A stretch of DNA of 23,480 nucleotides, taken from positions 1 through 23,480 of the forward strand of contig URWB01000024.1 of NCBI GenBank assembly GCA_900551415.1, in the 5' to 3' direction. This stretch comes from an uncultured Eubacteriales bacterium. Lineage in GTDB: Bacteria; Bacillota; Clostridia; Peptostreptococcales; Anaerovoracaceae. The notes under the pieces were generated by a model, which worked only from the letters and a program-made list of their open reading frames with translations, was not told the origin of the DNA and did no database searches. A program made the translations under genes and the position numbers. Of this stretch, positions 6,344 through 13,417 are shown piece by piece; within the stretch, counting starts at the first letter, position 1, and each line of letters opens with the position of its first letter.

Positions 6344-7681
6344 ATGGAGGGAAACATTGATTTGATCTATGCGCGGCCGATCAATACAAGGAATATTTTG
6401 ACCTTTACCTTCCCGACGATGGTGCGGATGCTGTTCGTGTCCATGTATACTATCGTGGACGGGATTGTGGTATCCAATTATGTGGGCAGTCTGGGTCTGT
6501 CGGCGCTGAATATCGTCTACCCGGTGCTGAATGTGGTCATGGCGCTGACTTTCGTCTTCCAGATGGGCAGCAACGCTGTCATCGGCAAGAAGCTCGGCGA
6601 GGGAAAGGCACATGAGGCATGCAGCTTCCTGAGTCTGACGGTGCTGGTCAATCTGGCAGTGATGGCGATCATGATGACCCTGCTGCTGGCCTTTGATCAG
6701 GAAATCTACCTGCGCATCGGTTCGGACGAAATGCTGCTGCCGCTGTGCGTGGAATACGGCAGGATCATGGTGCTGGCAGGTCCGATCTGGTCGCTGCAGA
6801 TTTTGTTCCAGGGATTTCTGGTGACGGCGGACAGACCGCACATGGGTCTGTGGCTGTCTGTGGCAGCGGGCTGCGTCAATATCGGCCTGGATCTTCTGCT
6901 GGTCGGTGTCTTTGATTTCGGACTGGCAGGCGCGGGCTATGCTTCGATGGCGGGCATGCTTGTCGGCGGGCTGGTTCCGCTGCGCGTGTTCTTTGATAAA
7001 AAGAGCCTGCTGCATTTCGAAAAACCGGTTTGGAAGGGAAGAGAATTGCTGCTGGCGATGGGAAACGGCGCGTCCGAGATGGTGACGAGCCTTTCCAGCG
7101 CGATCACCACAGCCCTGTTTAATCTGCAGATGATGGCGATCGTCGGCGAAAAAGGCGTCGCGGCCATCAGCGCGATTCTCTACCTGCAGTTTGTGTTTGT
7201 GGCGCTGCTGATCGGGTTTACCTCCGGTGTCGCACCGATTTTCAGCTATAACTATGGGGCGGGAAACCGCGCGAATATTCACAAGCTGTTTGCGATTTCA
7301 GCGCGGATGATACTAAGCTTTTCCTTGGCGATGCTGGTGGTCGCGGAGCTTTTGGATCGTCCGATGGTGCTGATTTTCGCGTCGAAGGACCCGGTCCTGC
7401 GGGATTTGATGATCGTGGGTTTCCGTATCATCGCGATCAGCGTATTCTTTACCGGTATCAATATCTTCGCGTCCGGTTTTTTTACTGCCATGAACAACGG
7501 CAGGGTTTCCGCGCTGGTTTCGATCCTGCGTACTTTGGTTTTGGAAGTAGGCGCACTGCTTCTGATGCCGATGTGGTGGGGGATCAACGGCGTCTGGTGG
7601 GCGCTGCCGGTTGCTGAAATTCTGGCAAGTCTCGTCGCGGTATCGATGCTGCTGCGTTATCGCAATACCTATGGATACTGA
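6344..7681 (+). CDS. MATE-family multidrug/Na+ antiporter
   Basis: A 445-residue polytopic membrane protein of the MATE family, which exports cationic drugs or metabolites in exchange for Na+ or H+. It shows about twelve hydrophobic segments in two halves. The N-terminal start RNILTFTFPTMVRMLFVSMYTIVDGIVVSNYVGSLG (split here only for description: PTMVRMLFVSMY then DGIVVSNYVG) has the MATE-type polar face. GGAGAGG lies about 5 nt before the ATG. It begins 18 nt after pflA and is probably cotranscribed. The substrate cannot be read from sequence, and nothing shows that it exports a PFL product. Confidence 0.88.
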   Translation: MEGNIDLIYARPINTRNILTFTFPTMVRMLFVSMYTIVDGIVVSNYVGSLGLSALNIVYPVLNVVMALTFVFQMGSNAVIGKKLGEGKAHEACSFLSLTVLVNLAVMAIMMTLLLAFDQEIYLRIGSDEMLLPLCVEYGRIMVLAGPIWSLQILFQGFLVTADRPHMGLWLSVAAGCVNIGLDLLLVGVFDFGLAGAGYASMAGMLVGGLVPLRVFFDKKSLLHFEKPVWKGRELLLAMGNGASEMVTSLSSAITTALFNLQMMAIVGEKGVAAISAILYLQFVFVALLIGFTSGVAPIFSYNYGAGNRANIHKLFAISARMILSFSLAMLVVAELLDRPMVLIFASKDPVLRDLMIVGFRIIAISVFFTGINIFASGFFTAMNNGRVSALVSILRTLVLEVGALLLMPMWWGINGVWWALPVAEILASLVAVSMLLRYRNTYGY

Positions 7682-7685
7682 GGCT

Positions 7686-7703
7686 GTCCGCCCGCGGGCG
7701 GAC
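7686..7703. other. Palindrome after the MATE gene
   Basis: GTCCGCCCGCGGGCGGAC is a perfect 18-bp palindrome 5 nt past the MATE stop. As RNA it would form a GC-rich hairpin, but no T tract follows. It may mark the 3' end of the pfl transcript. The rest of 7704-7820 holds nothing else I can support. Confidence 0.35.
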
Positions 7704-7820
7704 GGGTCTATATGCCCGCCGCGCGTCGCAGGGCTTTGCAGGTGGGAGAACGGAGATATCTCGTTTTTGGGAATTTTCACAAAAGAATTATCATAATCAA
7801 CGTATTTTCTTAAAAAACTA

Positions 7821-7849
7821 TTGACAATACACAAAAACAGTGATAAACT
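7821..7849 (+). promoter_or_regulatory. Promoter of the trpXYZ transporter operon
   Basis: TTGACA (7821-7826), a 17-nt spacer and TAAACT (7844-7849). The -35 is perfect. It sits directly upstream of the T-box leader. Confidence 0.85.
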
Positions 7850-8262
7850 CCGTATATAAACTGAATCAGCAAACCTTTGAGGGAGAAGTAAAACGAATTT
7901 ACGGTCTCACAGCGAACCCGGGATGGTGGAAGCCGGGCAGATGCAGGATTCGCACAATGGGCTCCTGAGGGCGAGGGGAAAATATGAATTTCGCGCCGGA
8001 TCGCAGGCAGATCGCGAAAGGCGAAAGACCGCGATAAACAGAACAGGAATCATATGAGTATCTGAGACGAAACTCCCGCGTCAGTGGAGAGGAGTGTGAC
8101 GGCACTCTGCAGAGAGGATTTTCCGGCAGAAGTTTTCGGGCATGATTACGTCAGACGGTTGGACAGTCAGACGGCGGCAGGCAGGAAAGCGGGAAGCCGG
8201 TGAGTCAAACAAGGTGGCACCGCAGGTAATATCCTGTCCTTGGGTACAAGGACAGGTTTTTT
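7850..8262 (+). promoter_or_regulatory. T-box leader specific for tRNA-Trp (UGG specifier)
   Basis: Stem I begins with GGGAG then AAGTA (the AGTA-type motif), then CGAAT (pairs with ATTCG at 7948-7952), and the apical CAGCGAACCCGGGATGGTGGAAGCCGGG region is typical of T-box stem I (CCCGGG pairs with the distal GCCGGG). The specifier loop CACAATGGG, just before CTCC, presents TGG at 7958-7960 in the position that GGC has in glyQS. The T-box core AAGGTGGCACCGCAG is at 8211-8225. The antiterminator CAAGG/CCTTG plus AGG/CCT encloses the bulge TGGC, whose C would match the G73 discriminator of bacterial tRNA-Trp. Uncharged tRNA-Trp would favour readthrough. Specifier and T-box core are about 250 nt apart, longer than usual. 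Confidence 0.92.
8233..8262 (+). terminator. T-box-controlled intrinsic terminator
   Basis: CCTGTCCTT (8233-8241), loop GGGTAC, AAGGACAGG (8248-8256), then TTTTTTG. It shares CCT and CCTTG with the antiterminator, so the two folds exclude each other. Confidence 0.95.
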
Positions 8263-8271
8263 GTTTTTGCG

Positions 8272-8294
8272 GGCGCTGGCGGATCGCCAGCGCC
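8272..8294 (+). other. Hairpin between the T-box terminator and trpX
   Basis: GGCGCTGGCG, loop GAT, CGCCAGCGCC: a perfect 10-bp stem 10 nt after the terminator's T tract. No T run follows. It would cap the 5' region of readthrough mRNA and may stabilise it; function is not shown. Confidence 0.4.
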
Positions 8295-8398
8295 TTACAG
8301 GCAGCCGAAGGCAGAGAACACTTCAATGATTTCTTTAGAAGCAGGGGAACGCGGCATGCGGCACCCGGCAGAGAATTGATTGAAAAGGAGACAAAACA

Positions 8399-9409
8399 AT
8401 GAAACAGGCAATGAAAAAGGGATTGACAGTCGTTATGGTACTGGTGATGGCGGCAGCGCTGCTGACAGGCTGCGGCAAGGACAGCGGCAGCGGCGATCAG
8501 GGGCAGGCATCGCAGGGCGAGACTTTCAAGGTTGGCATCCTGCAGCTGATGGAGCACCCGTCGCTGAATACCATTAGAGAAAGCATTATCGAGGGACTTG
8601 CGGACGCGGGTTACGTAGAGGGCGAGAATCTTGAGATCGACTATAAGAACGGGCAGAACGATATGACCAATATGAAGACCATCGCGCAGACCTTCGTATC
8701 CGGCGGCTGTGACGTGATCGTAGCAATCGCGACACCGGCGGCGCAGGCCGTGATGAGCGAAACGACAGACATTCCGATCATTTTCGCGGCAGTCACCGAT
8801 CCGGTTGACGCGGGTCTGGTCGAAGATCTGAACAATCCGGGCGGCAACGTCAGCGGCACCTCTGATGAGGTATCTGCGGAGGCGATCATGAATCTGGCTA
8901 ACGAGATCACACTGGAGTTCAAGACCATCGGCGCGCTTTACAGCACTGGGGAGGACAATTCGGATTCTGTCATCAAGGGACTGAAGGAATACGCGGCAGC
9001 CAACGGCTATGAAGTTGTGGAATCGACCGTGACCAACACCAGCGAAGTACAGCAGGCTGCGCAGTATCTGGCAGACAAGGTGGATATCGTTTACTCGCCG
9101 ATCGACAATACGGTCGCTTCCGCGATGGCAGTGGCAACCGAGGTATTCAACAAAGCCAAAATTCCGTTCTATGTCAGCGCAGATTCCATGGTACAGGACG
9201 GCGGTCTTGCGACCTACGGCATCGACTATACGGTACTCGGCAAGGAAACAGGCAAGATGGTCGCGGAAATCTTCGGCGGCGCGGACGTTTCTGCAATGCC
9301 GGTGGTCAAGATGAGCGACATGACCGTCTATGTCAACACCAAGACTGCAGATGCCATCGGCGTGGAAATCCCGCAGAGCGTGATGGACAAAGCGACGGTG
9401 CTGGAATAA
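8399..9409 (+). CDS. trpX: TrpX: tryptophan ABC transporter substrate-binding lipoprotein
   Basis: A 336-residue extracytoplasmic binding protein of the TrpX/DUF534 (ABC_sub_bind) family. The N-terminus has two lysines, a hydrophobic core and the lipobox LLTGC, so Cys25 would be lipidated. FKVGILQLMEHPSLNTIRESIIEGL and GCDVIVAIATPAAQAV (quoted in part: VGILQLMEHPSL; IVAIATPAAQAV) are typical of the family. AAGGAG lies 8 nt before the ATG. The family alone does not fix the ligand; tryptophan is assigned because the leader is a T-box with a UGG specifier and a TGGC bulge, matching known T-box-regulated trpXYZ operons of Firmicutes. First gene of three. Confidence 0.9.
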   Translation: MKQAMKKGLTVVMVLVMAAALLTGCGKDSGSGDQGQASQGETFKVGILQLMEHPSLNTIRESIIEGLADAGYVEGENLEIDYKNGQNDMTNMKTIAQTFVSGGCDVIVAIATPAAQAVMSETTDIPIIFAAVTDPVDAGLVEDLNNPGGNVSGTSDEVSAEAIMNLANEITLEFKTIGALYSTGEDNSDSVIKGLKEYAAANGYEVVESTVTNTSEVQQAAQYLADKVDIVYSPIDNTVASAMAVATEVFNKAKIPFYVSADSMVQDGGLATYGIDYTVLGKETGKMVAEIFGGADVSAMPVVKMSDMTVYVNTKTADAIGVEIPQSVMDKATVLE

Positions 9410-9490
9410 TCCGCGGCGCTGAGGCAAAGAAACAAAAAGAAGCAGAACATTTTCCCGGAGAAACAGGGAAAATATGGAGGAGAATTTAAG

Positions 9491-10402
9491 ATGATGACAT
9501 TCGGCGCCCTCTTGGGCTCGCTGGAGCTGGGAATGATCTACGCGGTCCTGGCTCTGGGTGTATTCCTATCCTTTCGAACCTTAAACATGCCCGATCTGAC
9601 GGTGGACGGCTCCATCGTCACAGGCATGGCAATCTCGGCAGTCATTTGCGCAGGAGGCGGGCATCCGCTTCTTGCGCTTCTTGGCGCTTTTGCGGGCGGC
9701 TGTCTGGCGGGGCTTTTGACCGGACTTTTGCATACCAGGCTTAAAATCCAGGCGATTCTGGCAGGCATTTTGGTGATGATGGCTTCCTATTCGGTGAATC
9801 TGCGCATCATGGGCAAAACCCCGAACATCCCGCTGACCAAGAGCGAGACGATTTACAAGATCGCGGATCGCTTGCTGCCTCCGCAGTACGCCGGCATGGT
9901 ACTCAATCTGGTCCTTCTGGCGGTGATTATCGCGGTGCTGTATCTCTTCCTGCAGACGCGGCTCGGCTTCGTGTTCCGCGCGACCGGAGACAATGAGGAC
10001 ATGGTCAAAGCCTGCGGCGTTTCCTGTGACAGTATGAAGCTGCTGGGATTGGCGCTTTCCAATGGATTGGTCGGTCTTGCCGGCGGTATGCTGGCACAGA
10101 ATCAGGCTTTTGCGGATATCAACAGCGGCGTGGGCATGATGGTCATCGGTTTAGCCTCTGTCATTCTCGGAGAGGTTATTTTTGGCACAAAAACCTTGCT
10201 GCGAAGACTCATCGCCGCAGCGCTGGGCGCAGTGGTTTACCGCATCCTCATGGCGCAGGCACTGTATCTTGGTATGGAAACGACCGATATGAAGCTCGTG
10301 TCGGCGGCTATCGTCGCGGTGGCGCTTTCGCTAGGACTTTTGGGTGAAAAGGGAAGCAAACTGCAGCTTACACGCAAGCAGAAAGGGGCGCAGCAAAAAT
10401 GA
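9491..10402 (+). CDS. trpY: TrpY: tryptophan ABC transporter permease
   Basis: A 303-residue permease with about eight to nine hydrophobic segments, of the branched-chain-like type that pairs with TrpX proteins. RTLNMPDLTVDGSIVTG (residues about 30-46) and GFVFRATGDNEDMVKACGV are characteristic of these permeases; the second is the cytoplasmic loop that contacts the ATPase. GGAGGAG is 8-10 nt upstream of the ATG at 9491; a second ATG follows immediately. Its stop overlaps the start of trpZ by 4 nt (ATGA), which suggests translational coupling. Confidence 0.92.
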   Translation: MMTFGALLGSLELGMIYAVLALGVFLSFRTLNMPDLTVDGSIVTGMAISAVICAGGGHPLLALLGAFAGGCLAGLLTGLLHTRLKIQAILAGILVMMASYSVNLRIMGKTPNIPLTKSETIYKIADRLLPPQYAGMVLNLVLLAVIIAVLYLFLQTRLGFVFRATGDNEDMVKACGVSCDSMKLLGLALSNGLVGLAGGMLAQNQAFADINSGVGMMVIGLASVILGEVIFGTKTLLRRLIAAALGAVVYRILMAQALYLGMETTDMKLVSAAIVAVALSLGLLGEKGSKLQLTRKQKGAQQK

Positions 10403-11181
10403 AAGAATTATTGAACGTCAATCAGATACGCAAAACTTTCAGTCCGGGCACCATCAATGAGAAGACGGCACTCACGGATGTCAGCCTGCGCATGAAGGAG
10501 GGCGATTTCATCACCATCATCGGCAACAACGGCGCGGGCAAATCCACCCTGCTCAACTGCATCGCGGGCGTGTTTCCCATCGACAGCGGCAGTATCACGC
10601 TGGACGGCAGGGACATCACCAAAGAGCCGGAATACAAACGCGCCAGACAGATCGGCCGCGTGTTTCAGGATCCGCTCAAGGGTACGGCCTTTGACATGAC
10701 GATCGAACAGAATCTGGCGATTGCCTATTACAAGAACCGGCCGCGCGGTCTGCAGCCCGGCATCTCCAAAAAAGACCGCGAGCTGTTCCGCGAAAAGCTC
10801 GCGCTGCTCGGCATGGGACTCGAAAACCGCATGACCGAGAAGGTGAAGCTGCTATCCGGAGGACAGCGGCAGTCTTTGACGCTGTTTATGGCAGTCATCG
10901 CAAATCCGAATCTTCTGCTTTTGGACGAACATACGGCGGCGCTTGATCCGGCAGCGGCGGAGAAGGTGCTGGAACTGACGAACCTTTTTGCCGCGCGGGA
11001 GGGCATGTGTACGCTGATGATCACACATAATATGAAAGACGCGCTGCGCTACGGCAACAAGACGATTTTGATGAAGAGCGGACGCGTCGCGATGGAGCTT
11101 GTGGGCGAGGAGCGCGCCGCGATGACTGTCGAGAAGCTGATCGAAAAATTCAGCATCGACAGCGACCGCATGCTGCTGTAA
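10399..11181 (+). CDS. trpZ: TrpZ: tryptophan ABC transporter ATPase
   Basis: A 260-residue cytoplasmic ATPase that powers TrpXY uptake. Walker A is GNNGAGKST (42-50), the signature is LSGGQRQ (152-158), Walker B is LLLLDE (172-177) followed by HTAALD, and the switch His is in LMITHNM. VFQDPLKGTAFDMTIEQNL is the Q-loop region in the form found in this subfamily. It ends the operon; no clear terminator with a T tract follows, only GC-rich inverted repeats and repeat copy C. Confidence 0.95.
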   Translation: MKELLNVNQIRKTFSPGTINEKTALTDVSLRMKEGDFITIIGNNGAGKSTLLNCIAGVFPIDSGSITLDGRDITKEPEYKRARQIGRVFQDPLKGTAFDMTIEQNLAIAYYKNRPRGLQPGISKKDRELFREKLALLGMGLENRMTEKVKLLSGGQRQSLTLFMAVIANPNLLLLDEHTAALDPAAAEKVLELTNLFAAREGMCTLMITHNMKDALRYGNKTILMKSGRVAMELVGEERAAMTVEKLIEKFSIDSDRMLL

Positions 11182-11317
11182 GAGCCGCGCGGAGGCGGAC
11201 AGGGCGTGCAAAAGGCGCGCGTGGGCGTGAACGACGCGTCGAAAGCTCGCGCGGATGTGGACTGACCGCCTGCTATCGCATGGATGCGCGGGGGTTGGGA
11301 GCGTTCTGTGCTGAGCC
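11182..11317. other. GC-rich gene-free stretch after trpZ
   Basis: CCGCGCG (11184-11190) can pair with CGCGCGG (11249-11255), and several shorter GCGC-type inverted repeats occur. There is no T tract and no ORF with a usable SD. It may act as a poor terminator for trpXYZ. I see nothing else in it. Confidence 0.3.
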
Positions 11318-11417
11318 AAAAGACAAAAGCGCGCATAACGAAAACCGAGATTTCTATGCGCAGATGGCGCGCATGGATGCGCGCCGCTTCACAAGGGGCT
11401 TTTGTTGAATTTTCCTG
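11318..11417 (-). repeat. Intergenic structured repeat, copy C (inverted, left hairpin reduced)
   Basis: Read on the minus strand it keeps CAGGAAAATT (a remnant of the left hairpin), ACAAAAG (minus strand of 11399-11405), GAAGCGGC, a perfect GGCGCGCAT/ATGCGCGCC hairpin (11366-11385), the TGCGCATAGAAATCTC hairpin and CTTTTGTCTT (minus strand of 11320-11329). Most of the GCGATATTTCC arm is missing. The middle hairpin differs in sequence from copies B and D but remains perfectly paired. Confidence 0.85.
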
Positions 11418-11470
11418 TGATGCTACCATAAAGAAATTGTAAAGAAACACAAAAAAATAAAAAAAGCTTA

Positions 11471-11499
11471 TTGACAAACACCAAAATGCGTGATAAGAT
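11471..11499 (+). promoter_or_regulatory. Promoter of the metY-metA unit
   Basis: TTGACA (11471-11476), a 17-nt spacer and TAAGAT (11494-11499), with the extended TGATAAGAT context. The predicted start near 11506 precedes the leader peptide by about 58 nt. Confidence 0.88.
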
Positions 11500-11563
11500 A
11501 AGCACAACCTGGCAAACCGTATGAGTTTGATAAGGATTTTATTTCACGCAAGGAGAACGCGCC

Positions 11564-11674
11564 ATGAGAAAGATTTACGGACAGACCGGCATGATGAATA
11601 AGATGTGCGCATGCATGTGCATGTGCATGCTTTGCGCTGTAAATCTTTCGGTGCGGGTTCCGTTAAGGGCTTGA
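11564..11674 (+). CDS. Cys/Met-rich leader peptide of the metY attenuator
   Basis: A 36-codon ORF with AAGGAG (11550-11555) 8 nt before its ATG. It contains the cluster KMCACMCMCMLC at residues 13-24: five Cys codons, all UGC, and four Met codons within twelve positions (11600-11635). It overlaps no other gene and lies between a strong promoter and an intrinsic terminator. Its last codons (RVPLR) overlap the segment 11656-11667 that can form an antiterminator. GAAAGATTTAC (11568-11578) and GTAAATCTTTC (11639-11649) pair perfectly, enclosing the Cys-codon block. This is the arrangement of classical amino-acid biosynthetic leader peptides; stalling at UGC or AUG codons when Cys-tRNA or Met-tRNA is poorly charged is inferred. 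The peptide probably has no function of its own. Confidence 0.82.
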   Translation: MRKIYGQTGMMNKMCACMCMCMLCAVNLSVRVPLRA

Positions 11675-11751
11675 TAAGAATCGAGGCGGCGACAGTCGAA
11701 ACGAGGCTTACCGAAACCGAGAGCTTTACCGGAGCGCTCGGTTCTTTTTTT
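11656..11751 (+). promoter_or_regulatory. Antiterminator/terminator switch of the met leader
   Basis: Segment 2, GGTTCCGTTAAG (11656-11667), can pair with segment 3, CTTACCGAAACC (11707-11718), in 10 of 12 positions. Segment 3 shares AACC (11715-11718) with the 5' arm of the terminator at 11715-11751, so the two folds compete. A ribosome stalled on the Cys codons would leave segment 2 free (readthrough). One that reaches the stop at 11672-11674 would cover it (termination). Confidence 0.7.
11715..11751 (+). terminator. Attenuator terminator upstream of metY
   Basis: AACCGAG (11715-11721) pairs with CTCGGTT (11737-11743), extended by GC/GC inside, and is followed by C and seven Ts (11745-11751). 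It lies 41 nt after the leader stop and 222 nt before metY, so it must be conditional if metY uses this promoter. Confidence 0.88.
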
Positions 11752-11779
11752 GATCAGGATAAACAAGGAGGAAACGCCC

Positions 11780-11836
11780 ATGCAGATCAGATGGAGCAGG
11801 ATCGTCCGCCGGAATTTTCGAAACGGACGAATGTGA
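11780..11836 (+). CDS. Possible second small ORF in the met leader (18 residues)
   Basis: ATG at 11780 is preceded by a full AAGGAGG (11765-11771) with 8-nt spacing, and the frame encodes MQIRWSRIVRRNFRNGRM before TGA. It is strongly basic. It begins 28 nt after the terminator's T tract and ends 137 nt before metY, so only readthrough transcripts would carry it. It may be a second regulatory uORF or the remnant of a gene. I recognise no family, and an 18-codon frame could occur by chance; the strong SD is the main support. Confidence 0.4.
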   Translation: MQIRWSRIVRRNFRNGRM

Positions 11837-11922
11837 TGTTCACCGCGTCAACAGCAAAGTGCAGAAGCAAATAGGTCTTTGCAAACCGCGTGTGCCTTTG
11901 CCCACTGAAGGCATCATAGATA

Positions 11923-11946
11923 GAATCAGAGAATCAGAAAATCAGA
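11923..11946 (+). repeat. Short tandem repeat before metY
   Basis: GAATCAGA occurs twice in direct succession (11923-11938), with a third, partly matching AATCAGA at 11940-11946. It is probably replication slippage; no function is evident. Confidence 0.4.
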
Positions 11947-11973
11947 CAAAAAACGAAAGAGAGGAACATCATC

Positions 11974-13254
11974 ATGAGCAACTATAAATTTGAGACTTTG
12001 CAGCTTCACGTAGGACAGGAACAGGCAGATCCGGTTACGGACGCGAGAGCTGTGCCGATTTACGCGACCACTTCTTATGTATTCCACAACGCGCAGCACG
12101 CGCAAGACCGCTTCGGTTTAGCGGATGCCGGCAACATCTACGGCAGATTGACCAACAGCACGCAGGACGTTTTCGAAAAGCGGATCGCGGCGCTCGAAGG
12201 CGGTACAGCAGCATTAGCCGTCGCGTCCGGCGCGGCGGCCATCACCTATACCATCGAGGCGCTCGCGCAGCAGGGTGACCACATCGTTTGCCAAAAGACC
12301 GTATACGGCGGGACTTATAACCTGCTCGCGCACACACTCAAAGCGTTTGGTATCGAAACAACCTTTGTTGACGCGCATAATCTGCAGGAAGTCGAAGCGG
12401 CAATCCGCCCGAATACCAAGGCCGTTTACCTGGAAACCCTCGGCAATCCGAACAGCGATATTCCGGACATCGACGCGATCACGGCGCTCGCGCACCGGAA
12501 GGGGCTTCCGGTTGTCGTAGACAATACCTTCGGCACTCCGTATCTGATCCGTCCGATCGAACACGGCGCTGACATCGTGGTACACTCCGCGACGAAGTTC
12601 ATCGGCGGCCATGGCACGACGCTCGGTGGTGTTATCGTCGATTCCGGCAAGTTCGACTGGAAGGCGAGCGGTAAGTTCGCGCCGATTGCTGATCCGAATC
12701 CGAGCTACCATGGGGTATCGTTCGCGGAGGCCGCGGGTCCGGCAGCCTTCGTCACCTATATCCGCGCGATTCTGCTCAGAGATCAGGGCGCGTGCATTTC
12801 CCCATTCGCGGCATTTCTCTTGCTGCAGGGAACCGAAACGCTCTCCCTGCGTCTGGAACGTCACGCGGAGAACACCAAAAAGGTGGTCGAATTCCTCGCT
12901 AAGCATCCAAAGGTCGCGAAGGTCAATCATCCGTCGCTGCCGGAGCATCCGGATCACGCGCTGTATGAACGCTATTTCCCAGGCGGCGGTGCGAGCATCT
13001 TCACCTTCGAGATCAAGGGCGGCAAGGAGGAAGCCTTCCGCTTCATCGATCATCTTGAGATTTTCTCCCTGCTGGCAAACGTAGCGGATGTCAAATCACT
13101 GGTCATCCATCCGGCGACAACCACGCACTCGCAGCTGAGCGAGGCGGAGCTCGCGGATCAAAACATCACGCAGGCAACCATCCGACTCTCCATCGGCACC
13201 GAACATATCGACGACATCATCGCCGATCTGGAGAAGGGTTTCGCGGCGGTCTAG
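11974..13254 (+). CDS. metY: O-acetylhomoserine sulfhydrylase (aminocarboxypropyltransferase)
   Basis: A 426-residue PLP enzyme of the Cys/Met metabolism family. It makes homocysteine from O-acetylhomoserine and sulfide in the cytoplasm, bypassing cystathionine. The PLP lysine is Lys208 in HSATKFIGGHG. ASGAAAITYTIEAL, YGGTYNLL and TLGNPNSDIPDI are typical MetY segments, and the length (about 425) is that of MetY rather than of MetB/MetC (about 380-400). GAGAGGAA lies about 9 nt before the ATG. It is the first large gene after the Cys/Met attenuator and is followed by metA, which makes its substrate. Confidence 0.96.
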   Translation: MSNYKFETLQLHVGQEQADPVTDARAVPIYATTSYVFHNAQHAQDRFGLADAGNIYGRLTNSTQDVFEKRIAALEGGTAALAVASGAAAITYTIEALAQQGDHIVCQKTVYGGTYNLLAHTLKAFGIETTFVDAHNLQEVEAAIRPNTKAVYLETLGNPNSDIPDIDAITALAHRKGLPVVVDNTFGTPYLIRPIEHGADIVVHSATKFIGGHGTTLGGVIVDSGKFDWKASGKFAPIADPNPSYHGVSFAEAAGPAAFVTYIRAILLRDQGACISPFAAFLLLQGTETLSLRLERHAENTKKVVEFLAKHPKVAKVNHPSLPEHPDHALYERYFPGGGASIFTFEIKGGKEEAFRFIDHLEIFSLLANVADVKSLVIHPATTTHSQLSEAELADQNITQATIRLSIGTEHIDDIIADLEKGFAAV

Positions 13255-13361
13255 GAGAAACCTTTGGGGCTGCGCGAAGCCTTGCGGAAATGCGGTTTCC
13301 CGCGGAGCCGGTAAGATTGGCAGACCTGACAAACAACAGGGACTGCCTGCATGAGAACAAT

Positions 13362-13389
13362 GCGCGCGTGCGCAAAATGCTACGCGCGC
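13362..13389 (+). other. GC hairpin between metY and metA
   Basis: GCGCGCGT (13362-13369), a 12-nt loop and ACGCGCGC (13382-13389) form a perfect 8-bp stem in the 163-nt intercistronic gap, 14 nt before the metA SD. No T tract follows. The flanking sequence distantly resembles the CGCG hairpins of repeat copy A, so it may be a decayed copy or an RNA-stability element. Confidence 0.45.
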
Positions 13390-13417
13390 GTATCTACGTG
13401 AACAAGGAGATGAAATT

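Noticed and set aside
5708..7282. A 524-codon open frame on the minus strand opposite pflA and the MATE gene
   Set aside because: It spans two clearly coding plus-strand genes, is rich in His, Gln and Arg as antisense frames of GC-rich genes are, and matches no family I know.
8142..8402. An 86-codon frame inside the T-box leader
   Set aside because: It covers the T-box core and terminator, which are RNA elements, and has no SD.
8081..9427. A 448-codon minus-strand frame opposite trpX
   Set aside because: Antisense shadow of trpX and of the T-box region; no SD and no recognisable domain.
11605..11874. An 89-codon frame overlapping the met leader peptide
   Set aside because: It runs through the attenuator stems in another frame and lacks an SD; the 36-codon frame has SD, codon cluster and correct placement.
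11500..11973. SAM riboswitch or T-box upstream of metY
   Set aside because: No S-box core and no T-box TGGNACCGCG-type sequence; the leader peptide explains the terminator better.
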